Shown: piece after piece, positions 34,775 through 43,928 of the stretch | How the letters are laid out: each line of letters begins with the position of its first letter | Numbering within the stretch: the first letter of the stretch is position 1 | Origin: Desulfovibrio sp. | GTDB taxonomy: Bacteria > Desulfobacterota > Desulfovibrionia > Desulfovibrionales > Desulfovibrionaceae | Direction of reading: 5' to 3' | Assembly: GCA_017415765.1 (NCBI GenBank) | Contig: JAFQED010000064.1 | Coordinates: forward strand, 1-64,000 | Length of the DNA stretch: 64,000 nt | Notes under the pieces: generated by a model | What the model was told of the DNA's origin: nothing | What the model saw: only the letters and a program-made list of their open reading frames with translations | Database searches by the model: none | Program-made: the position numbers and the translations under genes

Positions 34775-36358
34775 GTGGAAAGCCGCGAAAAGAGCAAAAA
34801 GCCTGTGGTCAAGCTGGGCACCAAGTCGCCCCACGCACGCTATTTCATGCCCATGCTGGAAAGTTTTGCCCGGCGGGACGACCTTAACGAGGTCATCAAG
34901 AACCGGGTCAGCAAGGCCTGCGACCTGCTGGACGCGGGTATCCCCCTCTTCCCCAATGATTTCCGCAAAAAGGACGCCATCAATGCCATCATTGAGGCAA
35001 ACTCTGCCAAGGATGCCGAAGAACTGGCCGCAGATGGGGCGATTTTTGCCACGGCCGGACGCATCATCTCCCTGCGCTCCTTTGGCAAGGTAGCCTTCTT
35101 CCATCTTATGGATCAGGGCGGGCGTTTGCAGTGCTATGCCTCGCAGGAATTTCTGGACGAAGCCACCCACAAGATGGTCAAGAAGCTGGAAGTGGGGGAT
35201 ATCCTGGGGGTGGAAGGGCATCTCTTCCGCACCAAGACGGGTGAACTCACCCTGGCCTGTCGCAGCCTGCGGCTGCTGACGCGCTCCATGCGGCCGCTGC
35301 CCGAAAAGTACCACGGCCTCAAGGACATGGAAACGCGTTACCGCCAACGCTATGTGGATCTTATCGTCACCCCCCGTGCCCGCGAGATATTCACCAAGCG
35401 CAGCCTTATCGTGCGCGAGTTTCGCCGCTTTATGGAAGACCACGGCTTCATGGAGGTGGAAAGCCCCATCATGCAGCCCCTGGCCGGGGGGGCCACGGCC
35501 CGCCCCTTCCGCACCCACCACAATGCCCTTGATATTGAACTCTTCCTGCGTATCGCGCCGGAACTGTATCTGAAGCGACTGCTGGTGGGCGGCTTTGAAA
35601 AGGTATTCGAGCTAAATCGCAGCTTCCGCAATGAAGGCATAGACACCCGGCACAATCCCGAATTTACCATGTGTGAATTCTACTGGGCCTATGCCACCTT
35701 TGAAGACCTGATGGACTTCACCGAAAAACTCTTTGCCCATTTGGCGCAAGTGGCCTGCGGCAGTACCATCGTGACCTATCAGGGGCAGGAGATAGACCTG
35801 ACCCCCGGCCGCTGGAGACGCCTCAGCTTCTATGAGTCCCTGACGGAAATCGGCGGACACCAGCCGGATTTCTACAATGATTACAACAAGGTGAAGGCCT
35901 ACATCCGCGAGCGGGGCGAAAAAGCCACCGAAAGCGAAAGTCTGGAAAAGCTCCAGGCCAAGCTCTTTGACCTGGATGTGGAAGCCAAGCTGATCCAGCC
36001 GCACTTCATCTACCACTATCCTACGGAAATCTCACCCCTGTCACGCCGTAACGACAAGCAGCCGGAGATAACCGACCGCTTTGAGCTGTTCATCACCGGG
36101 CGGGAGCTTTCCAACGCCTTCTCCGAACTGAACGACCCTGTTGACCAGCGGCTGCGCTTTGAGGCGCAGGTGCGGGAAAAGGAAGCCGGCGACGACGAGG
36201 CCCACGCCATGGATGAGGATTACCTGCGCGCGCTGGAATACGGTATGCCCCCGGCCGCCGGACAGGGTGTGGGCATTGACCGCCTGGTCATGCTGCTGAC
36301 GGATTCCCCCTCCATCCGTGAGGTCATCCTCTTCCCGCTGCTCAAGCCAGAGTTTTAG
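34775..36358 (+). CDS. lysS: Lysyl-tRNA synthetase (class II)
   Basis: The enzyme charges tRNA-Lys. An N-terminal OB-fold domain (GRIISLRSFGKVAFFHLMDQ) is followed by class II motifs: motif 1 FMEDHGFMEVESPIMQP, motif 2 FRNEGIDTRHNPEFTMCEFY and motif 3 GMPPAAGQGVGIDRLVMLL. The start is uncertain. The frame is open from 34688. I choose GTG at 34775 because GGAG lies 6 bases upstream, giving 527 residues. Homologues align best from MLESFARR at 34853 (501 residues), which has no ribosome binding site. The N-terminal extension is basic (REKSKKPVVKLGTKS). Confidence 0.93.
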   Translation: MESREKSKKPVVKLGTKSPHARYFMPMLESFARRDDLNEVIKNRVSKACDLLDAGIPLFPNDFRKKDAINAIIEANSAKDAEELAADGAIFATAGRIISLRSFGKVAFFHLMDQGGRLQCYASQEFLDEATHKMVKKLEVGDILGVEGHLFRTKTGELTLACRSLRLLTRSMRPLPEKYHGLKDMETRYRQRYVDLIVTPRAREIFTKRSLIVREFRRFMEDHGFMEVESPIMQPLAGGATARPFRTHHNALDIELFLRIAPELYLKRLLVGGFEKVFELNRSFRNEGIDTRHNPEFTMCEFYWAYATFEDLMDFTEKLFAHLAQVACGSTIVTYQGQEIDLTPGRWRRLSFYESLTEIGGHQPDFYNDYNKVKAYIRERGEKATESESLEKLQAKLFDLDVEAKLIQPHFIYHYPTEISPLSRRNDKQPEITDRFELFITGRELSNAFSELNDPVDQRLRFEAQVREKEAGDDEAHAMDEDYLRALEYGMPPAAGQGVGIDRLVMLLTDSPSIREVILFPLLKPEF

Positions 36359-36385
36359 GCCGGGATTCTAGGGCGGAGCTACATC

Positions 36386-36440
36386 ATTAGAGCATTTTTT
36401 GATTGAAACATAGAGTGTTTCAATCAAAAAATGCTCTAAT
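36386..36440. repeat. Perfect 25-bp inverted repeat with 5-base loop
   Basis: Positions 36386-36410 are the exact reverse complement of 36416-36440, separated by TAGAG. The arms begin ATTAGAGCATTTTTTGATTG. It follows lysS by about 28 bases. The ends (TTAGAGC...GCTCTAA) resemble those of the smaller palindrome at 12435-12471. It could act as a lysS terminator, but no U-tract follows outside the stem. An extragenic repeat or miniature element is the alternative. Confidence 0.85.
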
Positions 36441-36559
36441 CGCTACCATGCCCACGACTCGCTCTACCAATAGCTTGTATTCTATTCAGCTCCCAGTGCA
36501 AGAATTCCACTTCAAAAAAAGCCTTGAATCTGCGGGCAAGCTGGGCCAGAATACCAGCC

Positions 36560-37786
36560 ATGTCTTTTGAGCTTTTTGTAGCCCTGCGATACCTCTTTTC
36601 CCGGCGCAAGCAGACCTTCATCTATGTCATTTCCCTCATGTCCATTCTGGGAGTGGCCCTGGGGGTCGGTGCGCTGGTGGTGGTGCTTGGCGTCTATAAC
36701 GGCCTGACCACGGATATGCGTGACAAGATACTGGGTGCCAATGCCCATGGCATCGTCATGTCCTATCTGCCACAAGCCTTTGCGGCCAATCCCAACATTA
36801 CGGAACAGGTACGGGCTGTGTCCGGTGTTACCGGGGCCACGCCCTTTATCTATACGGAAGTCATGCTTTCCACCCCCAACGGGGTCAAGGGTGTGGTGCT
36901 GCGCGGCATAGACCCCGCAGGTGCGCCCGATGTGGTCACCCTTCTGCGCCAGACACAGCAGGGCACGGCCCTGGATCTGCAAAGGGAGGGTACCCCCGGC
37001 ATCATCGTGGGTGAGGAGCTGGCAAAACGCCTCGGCCTTGTGAAAGGCAGCCGGGTCAACCTGCTGTCGCCTTCGGGACAAAAAAGTGCCGCAGGCTTCA
37101 GCCCGCGCATCCGCCCCTTTGAGGTGGTGGGCATCTTCAAGTCCGGCATGTTCGAGTATGACTCATCCCTGGCCTTTGTCACGCTGGCCGCGGCCCGCGA
37201 TATGCTCAACCTGCCGGAAGGCTATCTCTCCGGCGTGGAAATCACCGTGGATGACTTGTTTGAGGCAGATGCCATTGCCAGCCGTCTGACCGATGCGCTG
37301 GGTTCGCCCTTTTATGCCCGCTCCTGGATGGAGATGAACGCCAACCTTTTTGCGGCCCTCAAGCTGGAAAAGATCGGCATGTTCATCCTGCTGGCCATGG
37401 TGGTGCTCATCGGTTCCTTCTCCATTGTCACCAGCCTGATCATGCTGGTCATGGAAAAAACACGCGACATTGCCATCATGATGTCCATGGGGGCCACACG
37501 CGGCATGATCCGCCGTATCTTCATGTATCAGGGTATCATCATTGGTGCTGTCGGCACCCTGCTGGGCTATGCGCTGGGCCTCAGCGTGGGGGGGCTGCTC
37601 AAGCGGTACCAGTTCATCAAGCTGCCCGAAAATGTCTATACGCTTGACCACCTGCCCATCAGCATCACCATGACAGATGTGCTTATCGTGGGGGCCAGTG
37701 CCATGCTGCTCTGCTTCCTTGCCACCCTCTACCCGGCCCGGCAGGCCGCACGCCTGATGCCGGCCGAAGCCCTGCGGTACGAATGA
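36560..37786 (+). CDS. lolC: Lipoprotein-releasing ABC transporter permease LolC/E
   Basis: A 408-residue inner-membrane permease that extracts lipoproteins for transfer to LolA. It has the MacB/LolC layout: an N-terminal membrane helix (FIYVISLMSILGVALGVGAL), a periplasmic domain of about 220 residues, then three C-terminal membrane helices, with FSIVTSLIMLVMEKTRDIAI and MMSMGATRGMIRRIFMYQG in the ATPase-contact loop. It ends PARQAARLMPAEALRYE as is usual. Start at MSFELFVALRYLFSRR. Its stop overlaps the lolD start by 4 bases. Only one permease gene is present, so it may act as a homodimer. Confidence 0.92.
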   Translation: MSFELFVALRYLFSRRKQTFIYVISLMSILGVALGVGALVVVLGVYNGLTTDMRDKILGANAHGIVMSYLPQAFAANPNITEQVRAVSGVTGATPFIYTEVMLSTPNGVKGVVLRGIDPAGAPDVVTLLRQTQQGTALDLQREGTPGIIVGEELAKRLGLVKGSRVNLLSPSGQKSAAGFSPRIRPFEVVGIFKSGMFEYDSSLAFVTLAAARDMLNLPEGYLSGVEITVDDLFEADAIASRLTDALGSPFYARSWMEMNANLFAALKLEKIGMFILLAMVVLIGSFSIVTSLIMLVMEKTRDIAIMMSMGATRGMIRRIFMYQGIIIGAVGTLLGYALGLSVGGLLKRYQFIKLPENVYTLDHLPISITMTDVLIVGASAMLLCFLATLYPARQAARLMPAEALRYE

Positions 37787-38472
37787 TGGCTGCCCTCTAT
37801 CAGTTCTGCAAGGTCTGCAAGTCCTTTCCCGGCCCGGACGCGGATATTGAGATTTTGCGGGATATCGACCTCGAGATACACGCTGGCGAGGCACTAGCCA
37901 TCGTGGGGGCTTCCGGCTCCGGCAAGTCCACCCTCTTGCATCTTATGGGCGCACTTGATACTCCAAGTTCCGGCAGGATAGTTTTTGACGGAACAGACCT
38001 GGCCCAGATGCGCCCGGATGCAAAGGCGGCCTTCCGCAACCGTTCGCTGGGCTTTGTTTTTCAGTTCCATCATCTTTTGCCGGAATTTTCTGCGCTGGAA
38101 AACGTCGCCATGCCCGCCATCATCGGTGGGGCGCGGCGGGATGCCATCAGCGGGGATGCCCGCGCCATGCTGGAGCGCGTTGGCCTTGCCCACCGCGCAG
38201 ACAGCAAAACAGCCACCCTCTCCGGCGGGGAACGCCAGCGGGTGGCCATTGCCCGTGCCGTCCTCATGCGGCCGCGTGTCCTGCTGGCAGACGAACCCAC
38301 GGGCAACCTTGACGAAACAAGCGGCGCGCAGGTTGGCGACCTGCTGGCCGAACTCAACCGCGAACTGGGCATGACTCTTGTGGTCGTGACACATAATCAG
38401 GAGTTGGCTGCGCGTATGGATCGCGGGCTGGAACTCAGGGCGGGGGCTCTGTATGAGAAGTCTTTTGCGTAA
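37783..38472 (+). CDS. lolD: Lipoprotein-releasing ABC transporter ATPase LolD
   Basis: A 229-residue ATPase with Walker A VGASGSGKSTLLHLMGALD, Q-loop VFQFHHLLPEF, signature LSGGERQRVAIARAVLMRP, Walker B VLLADEPTGNLD and the switch His in VVVTHNQEL. It powers the LolC/E permease at the inner membrane. It overlaps lolC by 4 bases at its start and the bamA start by 20 bases at its end, so the three are tightly coupled in translation and serve outer-membrane biogenesis together. Confidence 0.94.
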   Translation: MMAALYQFCKVCKSFPGPDADIEILRDIDLEIHAGEALAIVGASGSGKSTLLHLMGALDTPSSGRIVFDGTDLAQMRPDAKAAFRNRSLGFVFQFHHLLPEFSALENVAMPAIIGGARRDAISGDARAMLERVGLAHRADSKTATLSGGERQRVAIARAVLMRPRVLLADEPTGNLDETSGAQVGDLLAELNRELGMTLVVVTHNQELAARMDRGLELRAGALYEKSFA

Positions 38473-41206
38473 TGTGCTGTTTGGGGGATTGCTGGCCGCC
38501 GTGCTGTGCTGTGCCACCAGCGGGGCCGCCCTGGCGGCTGCCAGGGTGCTGGTGCTGCCCTTTCAGGTCAATGCCGGCCCGGAAATGCCACAGGCAGCGC
38601 AGGACGTGCCCCAGAGCATCGTCAACCAGCTTGGGCAGCAGGGCCTTGAGGCCGTCCCCATGCGTCAGTCCCGCAACCTCTTCCAGTCCAGCGGTGACGG
38701 CAGCATAGACCTTGCAACGGCCCGGCGACTGGGGCAACAGGCCGGTGCAGCCCTTGTCATTTATGGAAATTTCAACCAGCTGGGCGATGGCTTTGTCATG
38801 GAGACCCGCCTTGTCCCGGTAGATGCGGGCCAGCCCGTGCCTGCGGGCTTTGAGCGGGACAGTCTGCTTGCCCTGGAAGAATGTTCTGCCCTCATCGCCG
38901 GACGCGCTGCCCAGATGCTGGGCGCGACCAGCGCAGAGGGGCGGACTGGTTCAAGCGCGCCTGCCGCAGCCTCGGCCGGGCTTGTGCCCATGATCGCCCC
39001 CAGCACGGGCGGCCTTGCCGATGTGCAGGTGCGCGGCATGAACGTCATGGATCCGGATACGGTGCTGATGCGCCTGACCATCCGCAAGGGTGACAGCCCC
39101 GATGCCAATGCCATCAATGAAGAAATCAAGCGCATCTGGGAAATGGGCTATTTCAGTGATGTACAGGCCTTCATGGAAGGCAATGTCCTGGTCTTCAGCG
39201 TGGTGGAGAAACCGCGTATCGACAATATCATCGTGGAAGGCTCCAGCGAGATCGACCAGGAGGACGTACTGGCTGTCATGGGTACGCGGACAGGCAGCGT
39301 CCTGAACGAGCAAATGCTCTCCGATGACCTGCAAAAAATCATCGAACTCTACCGCAAGGACGGCTTCTATCTGGCCGAGGCCGATTACCGGCTGGAAGAC
39401 CGCGCCGGTGGGCGTGGTGCCGTGCTGGTCATCTCTGTCAAGGAGGGCAACAAGCTCTATATCAAGGAAGTCATCATCAACGGCCTGAAAGAGCTGGATC
39501 GCGATGATCTTAACGACTATCTGGCTCTGCGTCCGCGTGGGATCTTCTCCTGGATGACCGGGACAGGCGTCCTCAAGGAAGAATATCTTGAGCGCGATAC
39601 CAACGCCATAGCCGCCTTTGGCCTGAACCAAGGGCATATCGACATCCAGGTTTCCGCGCCTGAAGTGGAATACAAGCCCGATGGCATCTATGTGACCTTT
39701 ACCGTGTCCGAAGGCCCGCGCTACACTATCCGCAGTGTGCAGTTTGCCGGGGATGTCATCGACACCGAAGAGCAGATGCTTGAGGTCGTCCAGATGGACG
39801 ACTGGAAGGACGATGAGACCTACTTCTCCCTTACCGTGATGCAGGAGGACTCCAAACGCCTTACCGATCACTACGCCAACTACGGCTACGCCTTTGCAGA
39901 GGTGGACACCAGGCTCATCAAGGCTGATGACGGCAGCCCGCAGGTGGATGTGGGCTACCTGATCAACAAGAAGCAAAAGATATTCATCCGCCGCATGAGC
40001 GTGGAAGGCAACACCAAAACCCGTGACAATGTCATCCTGCGTGAAATGCGCCTTGGTGATGGCGATATGTACGAAGGGGCAAAACTGCGCCGCTCCAATG
40101 AGCGTCTGAACCGTCTGCGCTATTTTGCGGCCGTGGACACAGAGCTTGTCCCCACCGGGCAGGAGGACGAGGTTGACCTCAAGGTCAAGGTCAAGGAGGC
40201 CAATACCGGGGCACTCATGGGTGGTATCGGCTATTCCACCTACTATGATGTGGGTGTTTCGGCCTCCATCATGGAGCGCAACCTCTTTGGCCGTGGCTAC
40301 TGGTTGCAGTTGCAGGGCTTCTTCTCCTGGCGGCGCACATCCGGGATGCTTTCCTTTACCAACCCGCGTCTCTATGACACCGAAATTTCCTTCGGCAACG
40401 ACCTCTACTATACCTACGAATACTGGGACGACTTTACCAAGGAAACCATCGGCGACAGTATCCGCTTTGGCTATCCCATCGGCGAATACAGCAGCGTGGG
40501 CCTGGGCTACCGCCTGGAACGCTACATCCTGACCGACGTTTACGAGTACGCGTCTCCCTATATCAGCGATTACGAAGGCATAAACTGGACGAGTGCCGTC
40601 TCTGTACGCTTTACGCGCGACTCCACCGATGCCAAGGATCGTCCCACCAAGGGTACCATCACCCGCCTCTGGGCCGAATACGGCGGCGGCGGCCTGGGCG
40701 GTACGGACAACTTCATCAAGACCATGGCCGACTGGCAGGGCTTCTGGTCCGTGAATCCAGAGCATGTCTTCCATGTGCGGGCGCGTCTGGGCGGCGTTTT
40801 CCAGAACACTGACCATCCTGTGCCGGTCTTTGAACGCTTCTGGCTGGGCGGCATGGACACCATCCGTGGCTATTCCTATACCGACATCTCGCCGCGCGAC
40901 TACCGCTACGCGGGCGAACATGTGGGCGGCGACCGCATGGGCGTGCTGAACCTGGAATACATCTGGACCTTTGAAAAAGAAATGGGGCTGGCCATCGTGC
41001 CCTTTGTGGACGCCGGCTTCAACATCGACCAGAAGACCATGGGCGACAAGCTGGACGAATACATGGTGGCCTCCACCGGCCTGGAGCTGCGCTGGCGTTC
41101 GCCCATGGGGGATCTGCGTATCGCCTATGGCATCCCGCTGGTCAAGGACTACGACAAGGAACGCGAACAGGGTCGGCTGGAATTCAGCATGGGCCAGTTC
41201 TTCTAA
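38453..41206 (+). CDS. bamA: Outer membrane protein assembly factor BamA with an extra N-terminal domain
   Basis: This 917-residue protein inserts beta-barrels into the outer membrane. After a signal peptide (about 1-28) comes an extra domain, residues about 30-165, resembling the TolB N-terminal/curli-factor fold (ARVLVLPFQVNAGPEMPQAA, ARRLGQQAGAALVIYGNFNQ). Then come five POTRA-like domains (about 185-590, for example FIRRMSVEGNTKTRDNVILR) and a C-terminal 16-strand barrel containing FERFWLGGMDTIRGYSYTD and ending in the C-terminal Phe. The extra domain makes it longer than the roughly 800-residue E. coli protein. It starts inside lolD. Confidence 0.92.
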   Translation: MRSLLRNVLFGGLLAAVLCCATSGAALAAARVLVLPFQVNAGPEMPQAAQDVPQSIVNQLGQQGLEAVPMRQSRNLFQSSGDGSIDLATARRLGQQAGAALVIYGNFNQLGDGFVMETRLVPVDAGQPVPAGFERDSLLALEECSALIAGRAAQMLGATSAEGRTGSSAPAAASAGLVPMIAPSTGGLADVQVRGMNVMDPDTVLMRLTIRKGDSPDANAINEEIKRIWEMGYFSDVQAFMEGNVLVFSVVEKPRIDNIIVEGSSEIDQEDVLAVMGTRTGSVLNEQMLSDDLQKIIELYRKDGFYLAEADYRLEDRAGGRGAVLVISVKEGNKLYIKEVIINGLKELDRDDLNDYLALRPRGIFSWMTGTGVLKEEYLERDTNAIAAFGLNQGHIDIQVSAPEVEYKPDGIYVTFTVSEGPRYTIRSVQFAGDVIDTEEQMLEVVQMDDWKDDETYFSLTVMQEDSKRLTDHYANYGYAFAEVDTRLIKADDGSPQVDVGYLINKKQKIFIRRMSVEGNTKTRDNVILREMRLGDGDMYEGAKLRRSNERLNRLRYFAAVDTELVPTGQEDEVDLKVKVKEANTGALMGGIGYSTYYDVGVSASIMERNLFGRGYWLQLQGFFSWRRTSGMLSFTNPRLYDTEISFGNDLYYTYEYWDDFTKETIGDSIRFGYPIGEYSSVGLGYRLERYILTDVYEYASPYISDYEGINWTSAVSVRFTRDSTDAKDRPTKGTITRLWAEYGGGGLGGTDNFIKTMADWQGFWSVNPEHVFHVRARLGGVFQNTDHPVPVFERFWLGGMDTIRGYSYTDISPRDYRYAGEHVGGDRMGVLNLEYIWTFEKEMGLAIVPFVDAGFNIDQKTMGDKLDEYMVASTGLELRWRSPMGDLRIAYGIPLVKDYDKEREQGRLEFSMGQFF

Positions 41207-41500
41207 CAAGAGCTGGCAACAGCCTGTGCCTGTCAAACAAACAGGCGCAAGGATATGGCCAAGATAGCGTGTGCCCATTGTCCTCGCCGGGCAGTGGGCA
41301 CACGGCGTAGTCCAGCCCTGCTGCAAAGGGCTTGACAAGTCTGCCAGAGATATATTTACAGTGAGGTTGCGGAAGCACAGGCTGGCAGCCGTTTCCTTTG
41401 GAAAAGGGAGATCCCCCGGCCCTTATGCCGTCAGCACGCCGACCGATAAGATAGTTGTGTGGGCTGCATATGCAGCAAAGTCATACCAGCGGGAGCCACC
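41207..41500. other. Intergenic region bamA-amidase with a candidate promoter
   Basis: A 294-base gap. TTGACA at 41332-41337 is followed by TATATTTA at 41351-41358 (13-15 bases between), a possible promoter for the amidase gene. A small hairpin GCCTGT/ACAGGC lies soon after the bamA stop but has no U-tract. No gene is seen. Confidence 0.4.
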
Positions 41501-43855
41501 GTGGCAAAAATACAGCAGCATCCCACCGATACGCGCCTCCTGAGGCGTCTTGCGCCGCCCCTGGCCTTCGTGGCGGCTCTCTGTGTGCTGGTCATCTGTT
41601 GTTACGATTCTGGCTACACCTCCCTGCCCCCCACAGAAAAACGCTACAGCGCGGCCAAGGCCGACATCGCCAGCCTCAAGGCCAATACCAAACGGGCCAG
41701 TCAGCGTGAACCGTGGGAGAAGCTGGCTCAGGAATTTCGCGACATCTACGAGCAGGATCCGGCCTGGCCCAATCGCCCGGCAGCCCTCTTCCGGGCTGCT
41801 GAAAGTCTGGAAGAACTGGCCCGCCGCTCCTTTGTCAAGGCAGACGCCCGCAAGGCTGTGGCCTGTTATGAAAATCTGGCCCTGCGCCATGCGGACAGCC
41901 GTCTGGCAGATGACGCCCTCTTCCGGGCAGCGCGCTTGCGGGCCTCATGGCTGCGGGATGACGCGGGCGCGCTGGAATTGCTGCGCCGCGCCAGAAAGCA
42001 ATACCCCCGTGGTGATATGCGGGCCAAGATCGACGCGCTGGAAAAGGCCCTCAGGGCCTCGGCCAGCGGGCGCACCGCCCCCGAGGCCATGCAGGTCGCT
42101 GCTGCCGAGCAGCCAGTGCAGGAAGACGCCCCTGTCCGTCCACAGAACGACAGTACGGATCCACGTGGTATCATGCCACGCTATATCGCTGCCAAAAAAC
42201 GCATGGAAAATCTGACGGCAGACAAGACCAGAAGCTGCTGGCGGCAGCCGTGGGAGGAACTGCGTGATGAATTCCTGACCCTCAGCAAGGCCGGTAAGGG
42301 CTGGGCCATCGCGCCCGGCGCGCTTTTCCGTGCGGCTGCCAGTCAGGAGTCGCTGGCCCGCTGCTCACATCAGGGCAGTGATTACCGCAAGGCCCTTCAG
42401 CTGTACCACAGCCTGACCATGACCTTCCCCAAGAGTGCGCTGGCCGATGACGCCATGTTGCAGGCAGCTCGCATCAATGCCCATCTCAAGGAAAAGGACA
42501 AGGCACTGGCTCTGGTACAGGATTTGTACAAACGCTATCCCAATGGAGATATGCGCCCGGCCGCCGAAGCCCTTGCGGCTTCTCTCCAGGCACAGGCCCA
42601 GCCCGCTGCCCCGGCCGGCAAACAAGCCGTAGAACAGAGCCAGGCCAAAACTCCGGCGCACAAGTCGGAGCTGCAAGTGCTTTCGTGGGATTCGCCCAAC
42701 AGGGACAGCGTGGAGATCGTGCTGGAAATGAGCGGCCCGGTGCAGTACAGTTCCCGCCTTGTCAGAAAGGAAAAAAAGGGGCAGGACACGCCTGACCGGC
42801 TGTATCTTGACCTGGCGGACAGCAGCGTGGTCAGTGACGTCCGCAAGGGGGTGAGCATCAGCGGCAGTCTGCTGCAAGCCGTGCGCGTGCGTGACCGCAA
42901 GGACGGCGGGGCAACCCTTCAGTTTGATTTTCGGGATGTGGGCCGCTATGACATCCGCAAGGAAGACGACCCCTGCCGCATTGTGCTGAGTGTGGCCGCT
43001 GGCAAGGTTCCCCTGCCCCAACGTCAGAATGCCGCTGTGGCAGAGGCATTGCCGGATACGCCGGATGCTCCGCCCCCTTCCTCCCGCAAGGTCACAGCTC
43101 CCGGACAAATGGCCAATATGGCCAACCAGCTTGGCCTCAGTGTCCATACGGTATTCATTGACGCCGGCCACGGCGGCCGAGACCCCGGTGCTACCCACAA
43201 CGATGTGCTGGAACGCAACATTACCCTTGATGTGGCCATGACCCTGGGGCGTCTGCTGCGGGCCAACGGGCTGGAAGTCGTGTACAGTCGTAAGCGCGAT
43301 CAGGCCATCGCCCTCAGCGAGCGTACCCACATGGCCAACAAGGAACGGGCAGATCTTTTTGTGTCCATACACGTCAATGCCAGCCCGGATCCCAGCGTCC
43401 ACGGCGTGGAAACCTATTACCTTGACCTGGCCCGCAATCCGCAGGCCGCCCGTGTGGCCGCGCTGGAAAACGCCGGCAGTGATCGCCGCCTTGGCGACAT
43501 GCAGGACATGCTGGCCGATGTCATGTTGTCGGCCCGAGTGGGAGAATCCCGCCGTCTGGCGGGCGACATCCAGCGGCTCACCATGTTCCGCCTCAAACGG
43601 CGGAATTACGAGGTACGCAACAACGGCGTCAAATCCGCCCCCTTCCATGTGCTCATCGGCGCGCAAATGCCCGCCGTACTGGTGGAGCTGGGCTATTGTT
43701 CCAACAAGGCCGAAGCGAAGAAGCTGCTTGACCCCAAGTATCGTCTGGCACTGGCCGAGGGACTGGCCGAGGGTATCCTGGCCTACAGGGATCGTCTGCA
43801 GGATAACAGCACGGCGCAGAACACCTTGACGAACAAAAAGCCCGATGCTATGTGA
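41501..43855 (+). CDS. N-acetylmuramoyl-L-alanine amidase with duplicated N-terminal repeats
   Basis: The protein cleaves peptidoglycan stems in the periplasm. I choose GTG at 41501 because GGGAG lies 5 bases upstream. An N-terminal membrane/signal segment (LAFVAALCVLVICCYDSGY) is followed by two copies of a TPR-like module of about 130 residues (REPWEKLAQEFRDIYEQDP and RQPWEELRDEFLTLSKAGK). Then come an AMIN domain (about 400-500) and a C-terminal Amidase_3 domain with zinc ligands in VFIDAGHGGRDPGATHNDVL, the Glu of LERNITLDVA, and FVSIHVNASPD. It lies between bamA and ompH, fitting an envelope cluster. The repeated N-terminal modules are not in E. coli AmiC. Confidence 0.9.
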   Translation: MAKIQQHPTDTRLLRRLAPPLAFVAALCVLVICCYDSGYTSLPPTEKRYSAAKADIASLKANTKRASQREPWEKLAQEFRDIYEQDPAWPNRPAALFRAAESLEELARRSFVKADARKAVACYENLALRHADSRLADDALFRAARLRASWLRDDAGALELLRRARKQYPRGDMRAKIDALEKALRASASGRTAPEAMQVAAAEQPVQEDAPVRPQNDSTDPRGIMPRYIAAKKRMENLTADKTRSCWRQPWEELRDEFLTLSKAGKGWAIAPGALFRAAASQESLARCSHQGSDYRKALQLYHSLTMTFPKSALADDAMLQAARINAHLKEKDKALALVQDLYKRYPNGDMRPAAEALAASLQAQAQPAAPAGKQAVEQSQAKTPAHKSELQVLSWDSPNRDSVEIVLEMSGPVQYSSRLVRKEKKGQDTPDRLYLDLADSSVVSDVRKGVSISGSLLQAVRVRDRKDGGATLQFDFRDVGRYDIRKEDDPCRIVLSVAAGKVPLPQRQNAAVAEALPDTPDAPPPSSRKVTAPGQMANMANQLGLSVHTVFIDAGHGGRDPGATHNDVLERNITLDVAMTLGRLLRANGLEVVYSRKRDQAIALSERTHMANKERADLFVSIHVNASPDPSVHGVETYYLDLARNPQAARVAALENAGSDRRLGDMQDMLADVMLSARVGESRRLAGDIQRLTMFRLKRRNYEVRNNGVKSAPFHVLIGAQMPAVLVELGYCSNKAEAKKLLDPKYRLALAEGLAEGILAYRDRLQDNSTAQNTLTNKKPDAM

Positions 43856-43928
43856 CAGCAATTGAGCAGAGGGGCCCCAGGCTCCCGACACGCATACGAA
43901 TACCAGTAATCGGGGAAGGAGACAGTTC

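Noticed and set aside
38951..41338. 795-residue minus-strand frame opposite bamA
   Set aside because: It is a shadow of the BamA coding frame, lacks a ribosome binding site and shows no recognisable domain.
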